From: Thalassomonas sp. RHCl1
GTDB lineage: Bacteria; Pseudomonadota; Gammaproteobacteria; Enterobacterales; Alteromonadaceae
Direction of reading: 5' to 3'
Assembly: GCF_947387555.1 (NCBI RefSeq)
Contig: NZ_CANDNZ010000016.1
Location: forward strand, 81,821-145,820
DNA: 64,000 nt
Part shown: one piece after another, positions 45,056 through 54,630 of the stretch
Layout of the letters: the number at the start of each line of letters is the position of its first letter
Numbering within the stretch: position 1 is the stretch's first letter
Position numbers and translations under genes: made by a program
The notes under the pieces: generated by a model
What the model was told of the DNA's origin: nothing
The model's input: the letters and a program-made list of their open reading frames with translations, nothing else
The model's database searches: none

Positions 45056-46194
45056 ACACATGTTACCCAACCCTAAGCCGCGAGCAAATACATCATCACA
45101 ACCAGCTTCTGGGAGTTGATTATTGCTGGCAACACCAGGCAGCGGACGGAGGGCTTTGGCAGATGCAGTTGAAGACCGTTTTACCTGACTGTCAGGTAAG
45201 CCATTACCTGCTGCTGCATGTCGATGGCAGCGAAATGTTGTTTGGACTCGATCAGGCTTTACTGGCTTTATGCTGCCAGGGATTACCTCAGGCAAGCCGC
45301 TTACCCGAGGAATTACAGCTAGCATTTTTGACCGACACGCTTGAGCCCATCCTGTCCCGGCTGTTTGCACCGGCATCGGTAAGCATAGAAAAGCAAGCTT
45401 ATGCCGAGCTCGAAGCCGGAACAAGCTGGGTGGATCTGCCGCTATTGCTGAGCACCAGCGCCGGACAGGGACTGGGGCTAGTCAAATTGCCCTGGGCACA
45501 AGCACAGCACTACCTGCAGGCCTGGCAAGGTTCGCCTGCCAATAGCGGCCTAGACGATTTGCCGTTTTGGCTGCGGGTTATCTGCGCGCAAACGCAACTA
45601 TCCGTGGCCGATCTTACCCGGATTGAAGTAGATGACGTGCTTTTTTTCGATCAGGTCTATCACCCGGAAACCGGCCTGAAAATACAGATAGACGGGGCGG
45701 GCAACAGCCTTGCCTCTTACCATAAAAACCAATTGAAATTTTCTCAAACACTGGAGTACAACATGCCTAACGATCTTCAAGCCAGCGATAATTCATTTAC
45801 CGAAGAGAGCAGTTATAGTGACTACAGCCTCTCACTTACCCAGGAAGAGGGCACTGCTGAACAAGAGGGTGCTGCTGATGAAGACATGTCACCGCCGGAA
45901 GAAGATAACCAAGGCGTTTCTCCGTGCAGTGACTCTGGCGTAGTACACAGTGATGATAATGCCCTGGATCACATCAACATCACCTTGAACTTTGAATTGG
46001 CCAAGGCCCCCATCACCTTGGCAGAGCTTAAACGCCTGGGGCCGGGGTACAGCTTTGATCTCGGTTTAGATCTTAAGGCCCCGGTTTCCATTATGGTGCA
46101 GGGCAAGTGTTTAGGCCGTTGCGAGTTGGTGGAAATTGACCAGCGTCTCGGCGCCCGGGTTGTCGAGTGGCAAGGTAGCGGGGTTGCAAAATGA
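45052..46194 (+). CDS. sctQ: T3SS C-ring/sorting platform protein SctQ
   Basis: 380 residues. The N-terminal domain is divergent; the C-terminal SPOA domain (about 305-378) reads ITLNFELAKAPITLAELKRLG followed by VSIMVQGKCLGRCELVEIDQRLGARV, as in SctQ/FliN. A Glu/Asp/Ser-rich linker (about 245-300) precedes it. At 45763 an in-frame ATG follows GGAG with six bases spacing, so a separate C-terminal product of 143 residues is likely, as known for YscQ and Spa33. Starts overlap sctP by 4 bases and the gene overlaps sctR by 4. Confidence 0.9.
   Translation: MNTCYPTLSREQIHHHNQLLGVDYCWQHQAADGGLWQMQLKTVLPDCQVSHYLLLHVDGSEMLFGLDQALLALCCQGLPQASRLPEELQLAFLTDTLEPILSRLFAPASVSIEKQAYAELEAGTSWVDLPLLLSTSAGQGLGLVKLPWAQAQHYLQAWQGSPANSGLDDLPFWLRVICAQTQLSVADLTRIEVDDVLFFDQVYHPETGLKIQIDGAGNSLASYHKNQLKFSQTLEYNMPNDLQASDNSFTEESSYSDYSLSLTQEEGTAEQEGAADEDMSPPEEDNQGVSPCSDSGVVHSDDNALDHINITLNFELAKAPITLAELKRLGPGYSFDLGLDLKAPVSIMVQGKCLGRCELVEIDQRLGARVVEWQGSGVAK
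45763..46194 (+). CDS. Predicted internal translation product SctQ-C
   Basis: In-frame ATG (codon 238 of sctQ) with ribosome-binding site CTGGAG six bases upstream. The product would contain the acidic linker and the single C-terminal SPOA domain. In several T3SS such a short form assembles with full-length SctQ. Not shown here experimentally. Confidence 0.5.
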   Translation: MPNDLQASDNSFTEESSYSDYSLSLTQEEGTAEQEGAADEDMSPPEEDNQGVSPCSDSGVVHSDDNALDHINITLNFELAKAPITLAELKRLGPGYSFDLGLDLKAPVSIMVQGKCLGRCELVEIDQRLGARVVEWQGSGVAK

Positions 46195-46841
46195 GCGGCG
46201 AGATCGATCCGATACTGCTGATTATCGGTTTATCCGTACTGGCGCTGGTGCCTTTTCTGGCGGTAATGACCACTTCGTTTGTCAAGCTCGCGGTGGTGCT
46301 GGGACTGCTGCGCAATGCCCTGGGGGTACAGCAGATCCCCCCCAATATGGCGCTTCACGGCCTGGCGATCATCTTAACCTTTTATATTATGGCGCCGGTG
46401 ATGTTTGAGATCCAGGATATTGTCGAACAGGAGCCGATAGAGTTAAACAGCTTAGCCAACCTGGGCCCGGTTATCGATAAAAGCGTGATCCCCTTCAAAG
46501 ATTTCTTAAAAAAGCATTCTAACGAGCGCGAACGGAAGTTTTTTAAAGTCAACGCCGAAAAACTATGGCCAAAAGAGTACAGCGACAGAATTGATGACAA
46601 CAGTTTATTGATCCTGGTGCCGGCGTTTACCGTCAGCGAGCTGACCTCGGCGTTTGAGATAGGATTTTTGCTCTATTTGCCCTTTGTTGCCATTGACTTG
46701 ATCGTCTCGAATATCTTACTGGCCATGGGCATGATGATGGTATCGCCGATGACGATTTCCTTACCCTTTAAACTACTGCTGTTTGTGCTGTTGGACGGCT
46801 GGGCCAGGTTGATCCACGGTCTCGTTTTAACCTACATGTAA
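46191..46841 (+). CDS. sctR: T3SS export gate protein SctR
   Basis: 216 residues, four membrane segments, FliP family. Conserved blocks: FLAVMTTSFVKLAVVLGLLRNALGVQQIPPN, VPAFTVSELTSAFEIGFLLYLPF, DLIVSNILLAMGMMMVSP and LPFKLLLFVLLDGW. Forms the core of the export pore with SctS and SctT. Its ATG overlaps sctQ. Confidence 0.97.
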   Translation: MSGEIDPILLIIGLSVLALVPFLAVMTTSFVKLAVVLGLLRNALGVQQIPPNMALHGLAIILTFYIMAPVMFEIQDIVEQEPIELNSLANLGPVIDKSVIPFKDFLKKHSNERERKFFKVNAEKLWPKEYSDRIDDNSLLILVPAFTVSELTSAFEIGFLLYLPFVAIDLIVSNILLAMGMMMVSPMTISLPFKLLLFVLLDGWARLIHGLVLTYM

Positions 46842-46860
46842 GCAGTTATTAGCAGAGTAC

Positions 46861-47130
46861 TTGCCGATGAATAATGCAGAAATCATTCACCATACCATTG
46901 AGGTATTAACCCTGGTATTAATGCTGTCGCTGCCGCCGATCCTGGTCGCGGCCGGGGTCGGGATTTTGGTCAGTTTGTTTCAGGCGCTGACCCAGATCCA
47001 GGAACAAACGCTGTCGTTTTGCGTTAAGTTGATCGCCGTTTCATTTACCCTGGTGGCAACGGCCCGTTGGGTCGGTATCGAGCTTTATAATTATGCCGAG
47101 CTGATCTTGAAAAACATCGGGAGTCTTTAA
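46861..47130 (+). CDS. sctS: T3SS export gate protein SctS
   Basis: 89 residues, two membrane helices, FliQ family, with LPPILVAAGVGILVSLFQALTQIQEQTLSF. Lies 19 bases after sctR and 3 bases before the GTG of sctT. Confidence 0.97.
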   Translation: MPMNNAEIIHHTIEVLTLVLMLSLPPILVAAGVGILVSLFQALTQIQEQTLSFCVKLIAVSFTLVATARWVGIELYNYAELILKNIGSL

Positions 47131-47133
47131 GTC

Positions 47134-47928
47134 GTGCCTGATATCGAGATGCTGCAAACCGCCTTTATTCATTGGGTGTTGGGGACGGCGCGCATACTGG
47201 CTGCCTTTGTGATGCTGCCGGTGCTGAGCTCCCAGGTGATGGGCGGCAATATGCTAAAAAATGCCGTTGCCCTGAGCTTGTCGCTTTTTATTTACCCTGT
47301 GGTGGCCGGTACTATGCCTGATTCGCTGGAGCTTATGCTGGTGTGCACCCTGCTGATGAAAGAGGCGTTATTGGGGGTACTGGTGGGTTTTTCCATGGCG
47401 ATTTTATTTTGGGCGGTAGAGGCGGTCGGTTTTTTTATCGATAACCAGCGGGGGGCGACCATGGCCAGCTCCCTTAACCCGCTGTCGGGTTCGCAAACTT
47501 CCCCGCTGGGGATCTTGCTGGCCCAGGCATTAAATACCCTGTTTTTTTCAGGCGGCGGTATGCTGCTGTTTTTAGGGGCGCTTTATCAAAGTTATATTAT
47601 GTGGCCTATCGGTGAATTTACCCCGAATTTTTCTCCGGCCTATATTCAATATTTTTTGCATCTGCTGGATCTATTAATGAACCTGATGCTGCTGGTGTCG
47701 GCGCCGATTATTGTCGCCATGTTTTTCAGCGAATTTGGTCTTGCGATGATCGGCCGTTTTGCCCCGCAGCTAGACGTATTTTTCCTGGCGATGCCGGTAA
47801 AAAGCGCGGTAGCCTTTGCTTTTCTTGTGGTTTATGTCGGGATTTTATTAACCTTTTTTAATAAGGAAATTCATTCGCTGGATGCCTCCTTTTCGTTACT
47901 TTTTAAAACGGTGTTCAGTGCCTTATGA
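47134..47928 (+). CDS. sctT: T3SS export gate protein SctT
   Basis: 264 residues, FliR/SctT family, about seven to eight hydrophobic segments, with GFSMAILFWAVEAVGFFIDNQRGATMASSLNPLSG and FGLAMIGRFAPQLDVFFLAMPVKS. GTG start, overlapping sctU by 4 bases at the end. Part of the R-S-T gate complex. Confidence 0.96.
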   Translation: MPDIEMLQTAFIHWVLGTARILAAFVMLPVLSSQVMGGNMLKNAVALSLSLFIYPVVAGTMPDSLELMLVCTLLMKEALLGVLVGFSMAILFWAVEAVGFFIDNQRGATMASSLNPLSGSQTSPLGILLAQALNTLFFSGGGMLLFLGALYQSYIMWPIGEFTPNFSPAYIQYFLHLLDLLMNLMLLVSAPIIVAMFFSEFGLAMIGRFAPQLDVFFLAMPVKSAVAFAFLVVYVGILLTFFNKEIHSLDASFSLLFKTVFSAL

Positions 47929-48977
47929 GTGAAAAAACCGAACAACCCACGCCCAAGAAAATACGTGATGCCAGAGAGAAAGGGCAGGTGGCCCAGTCCA
48001 AAGAAGTGGTTTCAGCGTTATTGATGTGCGGCATTTTTGCCCTGTTTGTTGCCATGAGCGATTTTTATATCAGGCACTTTGCCGCCATGATCGATGCCCT
48101 GGACGCGGTGTATGAGTTACCTTTTCGGGCGGCTTTTAAAATAATCCTTAATGAGCTGTTTGACCATGCCATTGCCATGCTCACCCCGATTATTATTTTG
48201 GTGGTGATCATCGCGATTGCCGCCAATGTCGGCCAGTTCGGTTTTTTGATCTCCTTTGAATCGATAAAGCCGGAATTTAAAAAGATCAATCCCGCCGAAG
48301 GGGTCAAAAAAATCGTTTCGAAGAAAAGTTTGATCGAAGTGCTCAAATCGATTGTGAAAATTCTGTTTTTAGGGTTTTTGATCTATCAGCTGATCACCGA
48401 CAATATCAATGATTTCGTTAAAATTCCCCACTGCGGCATCAGCTGCCTTATGCCTTTGGTGGGCTCGCTGTTTATCCAGCTGTTCATCTACAGTGCGCTC
48501 GCTTTCATCATTATTGCGGTGTTTGATTTTTATTTTCAAAAGTCGCAGCACATTAAACAGCTGATGATGAGCATGGATGAAATTCAGCGGGAGTTTAAAG
48601 AATCGGAAGGGGATCCTGAAATTAAAGGCAAACGAAAACAGATGCATAAAGAATTGATGGAAGAAGAAGTCAAACCCAGGGTGAAAAGTTCAACCGCAGT
48701 GATCACCAACCCCACCCATGTCGCGGTGGCGATTTATTACGAAAAAGGCGTGACCCCGCTGCCGTTGGTGACGGCCATGGGCACCGATGACAACGCCCAA
48801 CAGATGAAAAGGTGGGCCAGGCAGGCGGATGTGCCTATTATGGAAAATATTCCCCTGGCCCGAGGGTTGCTCGCCAAGGCGGCGATTGATAATTATATTC
48901 CGTCTGACTATATCGCCCCTGTTGTGGAAGTGCTGAAATGGGTTGAACAACTCAAACGCGAACAGGAGCAACATTAA
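47925..48977 (+). CDS. sctU: T3SS substrate-specificity switch SctU
   Basis: 350 residues, FlhB family: four membrane helices (about 30-200) then a cytoplasmic domain with the autocleavage motif in VITNPTHVAVAIYYEKG. Cleavage between Asn and Pro of NPTH is required for switching from early to late substrates. N-terminus SEKTEQPTPKKIRDAREKGQVAQSKEV is characteristic. Last gene of the sctP-U run; a strong terminator follows at 49146. Confidence 0.97.
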   Translation: MSEKTEQPTPKKIRDAREKGQVAQSKEVVSALLMCGIFALFVAMSDFYIRHFAAMIDALDAVYELPFRAAFKIILNELFDHAIAMLTPIIILVVIIAIAANVGQFGFLISFESIKPEFKKINPAEGVKKIVSKKSLIEVLKSIVKILFLGFLIYQLITDNINDFVKIPHCGISCLMPLVGSLFIQLFIYSALAFIIIAVFDFYFQKSQHIKQLMMSMDEIQREFKESEGDPEIKGKRKQMHKELMEEEVKPRVKSSTAVITNPTHVAVAIYYEKGVTPLPLVTAMGTDDNAQQMKRWARQADVPIMENIPLARGLLAKAAIDNYIPSDYIAPVVEVLKWVEQLKREQEQH

Positions 48978-49145
48978 TGTCGCTTTGTGGCTTCAAGCTT
49001 CGGCGGTGACAGTTTTGTTGCCTGGCTGAAGCTTTTAAAGTTGCTGAAAGTTTCTTCCAGAAAGCCCCAAATAAGATCACCTTCAAGATAAACACAAACC
49101 CCTGTCCTGTTTCCTAGCTATACCGGTTGATAAAGATAACCCGTG

Positions 49146-49177
49146 CTGCTCAAACAAATGAGCAGTTTATTTTTTAC
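49146..49177 (+). terminator. Rho-independent terminator after sctU
   Basis: CTGCTCA (49146-49152) pairs with TGAGCAG (49159-49165), followed by TTTATTTTTT. It separates the sctP-U operon from the chaperone/translocator operon. Confidence 0.85.
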
Positions 49178-49196
49178 TACTTAAATAGGACTTTGT

Positions 49197-49625
49197 ATGA
49201 ATCAGACAAATGAAGAGGTTACTGGGGAAGGTACTGAAAACAGCCTGCTTAGCCCTTTGAGCCAGCCACAGATGGATGCCGTTTATGCTTACGGCATGCA
49301 GCTGTTTTCTGCAGGCAGCTATAAAAAAGCCGAAGAACTTTTTGCCGGTTTGTGCCTGTTTGATATCGCACAACCGCGATATTGGCAGGCTAAAGGGGAC
49401 TGCCGCAGCAAACAGGGGGATTATCATGGCGCCTATCGCTGTTTCTCCGCGGCCAGTACTATCGCGCCCAAAGAACCGAAGCACCTGCTTTCGGCCGCTT
49501 TATGCCAGATCCGGCTATCCAAACCAAGTCTGGCTAAAACCTGTTTAGAGCAAGTGTTGGCGATGAACCCGGATGATCTGTTAACCACCAAAAAAGCGCA
49601 GGCGCTGCTGCAGCAATGCCAGTAG
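49197..49625 (+). CDS. Class II TPR chaperone for translocators (SycD/LcrH-like)
   Basis: 142 residues with three TPR-like units: AVYAYGMQLFSAGSYKKAEELFAGLCLF, RYWQAKGDCRSKQGDYHGAYRCFSAAS, PKEPKHLLSAALCQIRLSKPSLAKTCLEQVLAM. This is the length and layout of SycD/LcrH/IpgC chaperones, which keep translocator proteins soluble. The two downstream genes encode translocator-like proteins, as in other systems. AGGA precedes the ATG. Confidence 0.9.
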   Translation: MNQTNEEVTGEGTENSLLSPLSQPQMDAVYAYGMQLFSAGSYKKAEELFAGLCLFDIAQPRYWQAKGDCRSKQGDYHGAYRCFSAASTIAPKEPKHLLSAALCQIRLSKPSLAKTCLEQVLAMNPDDLLTTKKAQALLQQCQ

Positions 49626-49679
49626 TTAAGCGCAAATGGCCATCTGATGTTGGCCAGTTAAAAAAGGGAGAATACCGAG

Positions 49680-50849
49680 ATGACATCACCTATATACACA
49701 TCCACCATCGCTGATTTTAATACTTACAATTCGGCGGTCACCAGCACAGAAACCAAGGACAAAAACAACAATACCCTGGTTACCCTGAAGTTTGGCAATA
49801 ACAGTTCCCTGACCACGACTTATGACGAGAACGGTAACTATGTCGGTATCACTTATACCGACAGCCAGGGCAATGAGCATGACGGTTATGGCTATATCGC
49901 CACCAACTCGAATGCGGTACAGAGTTTATTTGCCCTTAAGGCCTATGAGGCGGCAAGCAGGGGGAAAGAAGAGTTAAAAAAAGCCTTTAATGATAACACC
50001 ATCACCCGGGCAATGGCGTCAGCCGACAGCCGTGCCATTGACTGGAGCGAGGAATTGCTCACCGATGTTAATGTGTTGATGTCGCTTTTGGGCGGGGCGA
50101 TGCGCGAACTGATGGCAGAAGCCGAGCGCAATGAGATCAAAAACCTCGAAGAGGCGCAGAAGCTGGCGGAAGTAAAAATTCTGGCGGAAATCAAAGATTA
50201 CTTTAAGAAACTGCGCGAGCAGGAAGACTCTATGTTTGCGATGGAAATTGTCTCCTGGGTGGTGGCGGGGGCGGCCCTGGTTGCAGGGGCGGCATTAATG
50301 GCCACCGGGGTTGGCGTCTTTGCCGGCGCCATCATGATTGCCCTGGCGACCGATACCATGATTGGCCTGGGCACCGGCGAAAAAACCGGCATGGCCATGG
50401 CGACAGAAGCCTTGACCGATCTTTTTGTCAAAGCCGGCATGGATGAACAAACCGCCGGGATTGTTGCCGGTGTGACCGTTGCCGTGATTGTTGTGGCCCT
50501 GAGTATCGGCGGCGGTGCGGCGGGCGGCGCCCTTTTTGGCGGCAGTGCGGCTGCCAGCAGTGTTTCCGCCACTACGGCATCTTCCGTTGCCGGGGGGATC
50601 AGTGCTGCGACCCAGGGCACCCAGGCCGGGTTTTCCATCGATGTTGCCATGAAAACCTACGCCGCCCGTATGGCGGAGTTAAAAAAAGATGAAACCCAGA
50701 TAGAAAATTACTCGATGCAACTGCTAATCGAGGAAGCGGTTGCGCTTGTTAAAAAGTGGCTTGAATCAGAGCAGGAAATGTTGAAACAGGCCAGTGACAT
50801 GATGGCAAAAACGGCGCAGACCAAATTATCACTAGTAGCACATATTTAA
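49680..50849 (+). CDS. sctE: T3SS hydrophobic translocator SctE-like (YopB/IpaB class)
   Basis: 389 residues. Two long hydrophobic regions (about 188-222, WVVAGAALVAGAALMATG..., and 258-300, GIVAGVTVAVIVVALSIGG...) flanked by coiled-coil regions (about 130-180 and 315-380), the plan of pore-forming translocators. Follows the TPR chaperone and precedes a second translocator. Inserts in the host membrane in homologous systems. GGGAGAATACCGAG upstream. Confidence 0.85.
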   Translation: MTSPIYTSTIADFNTYNSAVTSTETKDKNNNTLVTLKFGNNSSLTTTYDENGNYVGITYTDSQGNEHDGYGYIATNSNAVQSLFALKAYEAASRGKEELKKAFNDNTITRAMASADSRAIDWSEELLTDVNVLMSLLGGAMRELMAEAERNEIKNLEEAQKLAEVKILAEIKDYFKKLREQEDSMFAMEIVSWVVAGAALVAGAALMATGVGVFAGAIMIALATDTMIGLGTGEKTGMAMATEALTDLFVKAGMDEQTAGIVAGVTVAVIVVALSIGGGAAGGALFGGSAAASSVSATTASSVAGGISAATQGTQAGFSIDVAMKTYAARMAELKKDETQIENYSMQLLIEEAVALVKKWLESEQEMLKQASDMMAKTAQTKLSLVAHI

Positions 50850-50862
50850 GGGGATAAACATT

Positions 50863-51948
50863 ATGACGGCTATATCGACTAACCAGGCGGCAAGCAATCG
50901 GGCGGAAATCAATGCGCTTGAACAGGATGCCGTGAAAAAACATGCAGGCGCTGTCGAGGCGGCGTATTCGAAAATAATCAGTGGCGTGCAAAGTATTATT
51001 GCTCCGCCCGGGGCGGCGGTGCATGCTTCTGCGGCGGCCGTGGCTGCGGCTGCGGGCACTTCGATGGAGGAGGTTTTTCAAACCTTGTCGGCACCGGCAG
51101 AGAAAACCAATATGACCGCCTCGCGTATCGATCACGCTGAGTTGTATAAATTGATGTTTAAAATAGCGGAATCCTTACGCCAATCGGCGAAAGAGCAAGC
51201 CTGGACAACCGCTATGGCGGAGCAGACGAAAAAACTGGCTGCTATTGAAGATAAGAGAGATGCGGCGGAAACCCAGTTGGCATTCTCGGTTGCCACAGCG
51301 GCGGTGCAATTGGCCATTGCCACGGTTTCTGTGATAGCAACGGTAAAAGCCGAATCGGCGGCGGCGCAACAAAGGGCTAAGCTGGGACCACGTCCCGAAG
51401 CGCCGGAGCCGGTAGCCCCAGCTGCGCAAAATCAACCGAAAATAGCTTCTGCTGCCGAGAATCAGCCGAAAATGACTTCTACCACAGGAGAGACTTTTAC
51501 CAGAGGCGAAGTGCCGGTTAAAGGCGAGACGTTTGTCAGAGGTGAAGCGGAGGTTCCCGCCAAAGGTGAGGCGATGAACACAGATAAGGCGGCCAGGTTA
51601 AAAGCAGATCAGGATGCCGAGTTAAAAGCCGAGCAGGATGCCTGGGATGTGAAAGCCAGTAAGATTTCCACCGATCATAATAACGCCCTTAAAGAGCTGG
51701 AAATGTATAAAAGCCTGCCGCAGGGGGGAATAGAAGTGGTTAGATCGATTGGCAACTACCTGTCCGAAATCAAGCGGCTTGATGCCGAGCAGGAGCAGGT
51801 GAAATCTGACATGCTGCGGCAGATGACGGAGGAAATGAAAAGTATGGCGGCGAGTGCTGAAAAACTTATCGATGCCGTGCTGCGCATTATCCAGGATGAA
51901 TCCCGCATACAAAATCAAACCATGAGTGCGATTACCAGACATATTTAA
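50863..51948 (+). CDS. sctB: T3SS second translocator SctB-like (YopD class)
   Basis: 361 residues with a single hydrophobic segment (about 142-162, LAFSVATAAVQLAIATVSVIA) and a long C-terminal coil (EMKSMAASAEKLIDAVLRIIQDES). Between them is a repetitive Glu/Lys/Pro-rich stretch (about 185-255) with near-identical units such as GETFTRGEVPVKGETFVRG. One membrane segment and location after sctE fit SctB. Translocation pore partner. Confidence 0.75.
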   Translation: MTAISTNQAASNRAEINALEQDAVKKHAGAVEAAYSKIISGVQSIIAPPGAAVHASAAAVAAAAGTSMEEVFQTLSAPAEKTNMTASRIDHAELYKLMFKIAESLRQSAKEQAWTTAMAEQTKKLAAIEDKRDAAETQLAFSVATAAVQLAIATVSVIATVKAESAAAQQRAKLGPRPEAPEPVAPAAQNQPKIASAAENQPKMTSTTGETFTRGEVPVKGETFVRGEAEVPAKGEAMNTDKAARLKADQDAELKAEQDAWDVKASKISTDHNNALKELEMYKSLPQGGIEVVRSIGNYLSEIKRLDAEQEQVKSDMLRQMTEEMKSMAASAEKLIDAVLRIIQDESRIQNQTMSAITRHI

Positions 51949-51990
51949 CAACACTATGAAATGTGCTGTGTCTAATCACTAGCACTGACT

Positions 51991-52027
51991 ATTGCGGTAT
52001 TACACCCCGGCGTTGTTTTACCGCAAT
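51991..52027 (+). other. Perfect 9-bp stem between translocator and chaperone genes
   Basis: ATTGCGGTA (51991-51999) pairs with TACCGCAAT (52019-52027). No T-run follows; it could be an RNA processing or attenuating structure within the operon. Confidence 0.3.
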
Positions 52028-52056
52028 AACTACCCGGATACTTTAAGGAGACTTTT

Positions 52057-52521
52057 ATGACAAATCAGACCACACAATTACAGGCATGGCTCGACGAAAT
52101 GGGCGGACAATTGGGGGCAACTTTTACCCTGGATGAGCAGGGCCGTTGTTTCATCCAGGCAAATGAGGAAACCAATTTATGCCTGTTTGCCATTGAAGGC
52201 AGCGATCATTTTTATATCAATGTAGAGCTTATTGAGGTGCCGGTAACAGGAGCTGAAATGCTCTTTAGATGCGCACTAAGCTTAAATTTATTCCAGCAGG
52301 AAACCCGCGGCGCCACCATAGCTTTTGATGACCAGGCCAATACCCTGATGCTCTGCTACAGCGGCAGCTATGAGTCAAATACCTTCCAGGACTTCTCGAA
52401 TGTGCTTAATAACATGATTGACTTAACCGCCAGCATCCAACCGCAACTAAAAGAATCACTGGCCGACCATACCAACCAAGCAGCCGCCCCGGCCATAAAT
52501 GAAATAGGCCTTCGCCTATAA
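52057..52521 (+). CDS. CesT/SycE-like class I T3SS chaperone
   Basis: 154 residues, acidic. The pattern LQAWLDEMGGQLGATFTLDEQGRCFIQANEETNLCLFAIEGSDHFYINVELIEVP, then LFRCALSLNLFQQETRGATIAFDDQANTLMLCY matches the Tir-chaperone (CesT) fold. AAGGAGAC before the ATG. Client unknown; in the same direction as the translocator genes. Confidence 0.82.
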   Translation: MTNQTTQLQAWLDEMGGQLGATFTLDEQGRCFIQANEETNLCLFAIEGSDHFYINVELIEVPVTGAEMLFRCALSLNLFQQETRGATIAFDDQANTLMLCYSGSYESNTFQDFSNVLNNMIDLTASIQPQLKESLADHTNQAAAPAINEIGLRL

Positions 52522-52685
52522 AATATGACTCAAAGGCCTGCGATCAAGCCCTAGCTAGAGAGCAGGCCCACTTTACCCCTCTAAAATTCATTCCCTCTCT
52601 TATAAGGCCACCCATAATTAGTCTGAACATTTTTGACTTAATGAACTAAACTTAACAAGTTGATTTCAAGAGTTGGGGTAGAGTA

Positions 52686-53666
52686 ATGCCAAAGCCGAGA
52701 GAAAGACAAATAAGTTTATTAGATACCCCATATTATCACGTCTGTAGCAGGGTGGTCAGAAAAGCTTTTTTATGTGGTATTGATGAAAGTACAGGAAAAA
52801 GTTATGAACATCGCAGAGACTGGGTAGAAGCGCGTATTCATCAACTTTCACAGGTTTATTCAATAGATATTTGCGCCTATGCCGTGATGCATAACCATGT
52901 ACATATTGTGTTGTATGTTGATACAGACCGGGCAAAAAATTGGTCGACAGCAGAGGTACTGAACCGATGGCATCAATTGTTTAAGGGCACCTTGCTTACA
53001 CAACAATATATAAGTAATCAACCACTTGATAAATTCCAGCAAGCCAGTGTAGACAGTACCGCAGAAACCTATCGTAAGCGCTTGATGGATATAAGCTGGT
53101 TTATGCGCTCACTTAACGAGTCAATTGCCCGGCAAGCAAATGCTGAAGATAACTGTACCGGTCGTTTTTGGGAAGGACGGTTTAAGTCCCAGGCATTGCT
53201 AGACGAAGCAGCCCTGCTAGCCTGTATGGCCTATGTTGATTTAAACCCGGTAAGGTCAAAGGTGGCTAAAACACCTGAGCAATCAGCATTCACAGGTATC
53301 CGTCTGAGAGTAAGAGCGGCTTTAAAAGGTGAGCAACCCAAACAATTAGTTCCTTTTATCGGTGGTGAACAAGCGAATAAACTCAAAGGTCTTAACTTTA
53401 CTCTACAGGATTATTTAACTCTGGTTGATAGTACCGGGCGTGTTGTCAGAGAGGGTAAAGCGGGAGCAGTAGATCAAGATGCCGAAGCGATATTAACTCG
53501 CTTGCAAATACCAACAAAAAGCTGGTTAAAACTGGCAATAGAGTTTGAACAAACCTTCACGGGAGCTGTTGGCACACCGTCACATTTAGCAGAGTTCACA
53601 GAGCATGTAGGGTTAAAGCGAAGTCACGGTATTGCAAACAGCAAGCAATGGCTGAATATGGTATGA
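52686..53666 (+). mobile_element. REP-associated tyrosine transposase-like (RAYT, Y1 HuH) gene
   Basis: 326 residues. HuH motif AVMHNHVHIVLYV near residue 63-75, catalytic Tyr region later in LLACMAYVDLNPVRSKV, and FWEGRFKSQALL, all typical of Y1 transposases of the RAYT/IS200-like class. It sits inside the T3SS cluster between the translocator operon and sctN. No flanking terminal repeats or REP-type palindromes were evident, so it is probably a domesticated or single gene. Confidence 0.85.
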
Positions 53667-54059
53667 TTTTGTAGTAATCCCCTATTTTCCAACTTGGTTA
53701 TTCCAAAGGTTAATAATGTTTAACCAACATTCTGATGTCTAAGTTTTGCTTAATATTCAGGTAATTTATCAACAATTTTCGGAAAGTCACTTTTTCTCAT
53801 TTTTGATGTCAAATAAGAGCTTAAAGGTAAACTCTTTGTAGTTTATCGGTGGTTTAAATTTAAGAATACAGGAAATATATATCATGGGTGGCTTAATAAA
53901 GGGGGTTGCTTAGGGGGGAGTTTTTGATAAAAGCTGGAAAAGTCAGAAGCAAATTTTCTAGAAGGAAGAGGGCTGAGGCCTCTTCCATAAATAGCCTAAA
54001 CCTATGTGATAGCCATATGTATAAAAACTATCTTATGCGGTGGCTGCTTATTTACCGTT
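53667..54059. other. 393-base gap after the RAYT gene
   Basis: No convincing ORF, terminator or repeat seen; an in-frame stretch of 74 codons starting with TTG near 53906 is judged non-coding. Confidence 0.4.
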
Positions 54060-54278
54060 TTAGCCTATGCCTGGTCTGTATAAGTCATCGCTGGAACAAC
54101 GGCCAATATAAATCCAACGAATTTCGTTGACGGTTCCGCCTTCAACATCAAGCCAAAGCTCGTATAAGGCACCATTCGTGCACTCGTATAGTCCTTGTGG
54201 TGTTAATTCTGCCTGGACGCTTGTTGCAAACAAGCTTGCTGCTACTAAAGGTAACAGTAAAGAAGCTTTTTTAAACAT
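54060..54278 (-). CDS. Small exported hypothetical protein
   Basis: 72 residues with a signal peptide (MFKKASLLLPLVAASLFATSVQA) and a mature part with two cysteines (LYECTNG and IGRCSSD), likely one disulfide. Not recognised. Isolated between the RAYT and sctN. Confidence 0.55.
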   Translation of the reverse strand: MFKKASLLLPLVAASLFATSVQAELTPQGLYECTNGALYELWLDVEGGTVNEIRWIYIGRCSSDDLYRPGIG

Positions 54279-54630
54279 ATTAGAATTCTTTTTATATTAT
54301 TATTTTTTTTCTATTTATTTTGGCATAAAGATAGTACGATAAACAACCTGTTTGTCGATGGCTAAAGGACAAGTGAACCTGGGTAATTATCTGAGTAATA
54401 GTAAAAAAATGCTGGGAAAGCTTGTCCCGTCAAGCTTACTCATACTCAGGGGGGCGCTGAAAATATAAGTTATTTAGCAGCTAAAGGCAGCTGTTTTTTT
54501 GGGGAGATATGTCAGCAATTATTGCTGCTTATAAGAAGAATTAAATCCCGGCCTGGAGCCTGTTAAAGTATTGCCGGAGAGCGCTTGGTGGCAGCGTTCT
54601 CCCGGCTGCTGGAGTTGTGTTGTAATCTCG
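54279..54630. other. 352-base gap with a hairpin
   Basis: No ORF. An almost perfect stem at 54573-54585 and 54593-54606 (GCCGG...AGCGCT type) lies just after the leftward sctN stop at 54631 and may be its terminator, although the T-run is weak. Confidence 0.4.

Noticed and set aside
52686..54060. REP-type palindromes near the RAYT gene
   Set aside because: No repeated short GC-rich palindromes could be identified in either flank.
53906..54130. 74-codon ORF starting with TTG
   Set aside because: No ribosome-binding site, low-quality composition, overlaps the better-supported small exported gene on the other strand.
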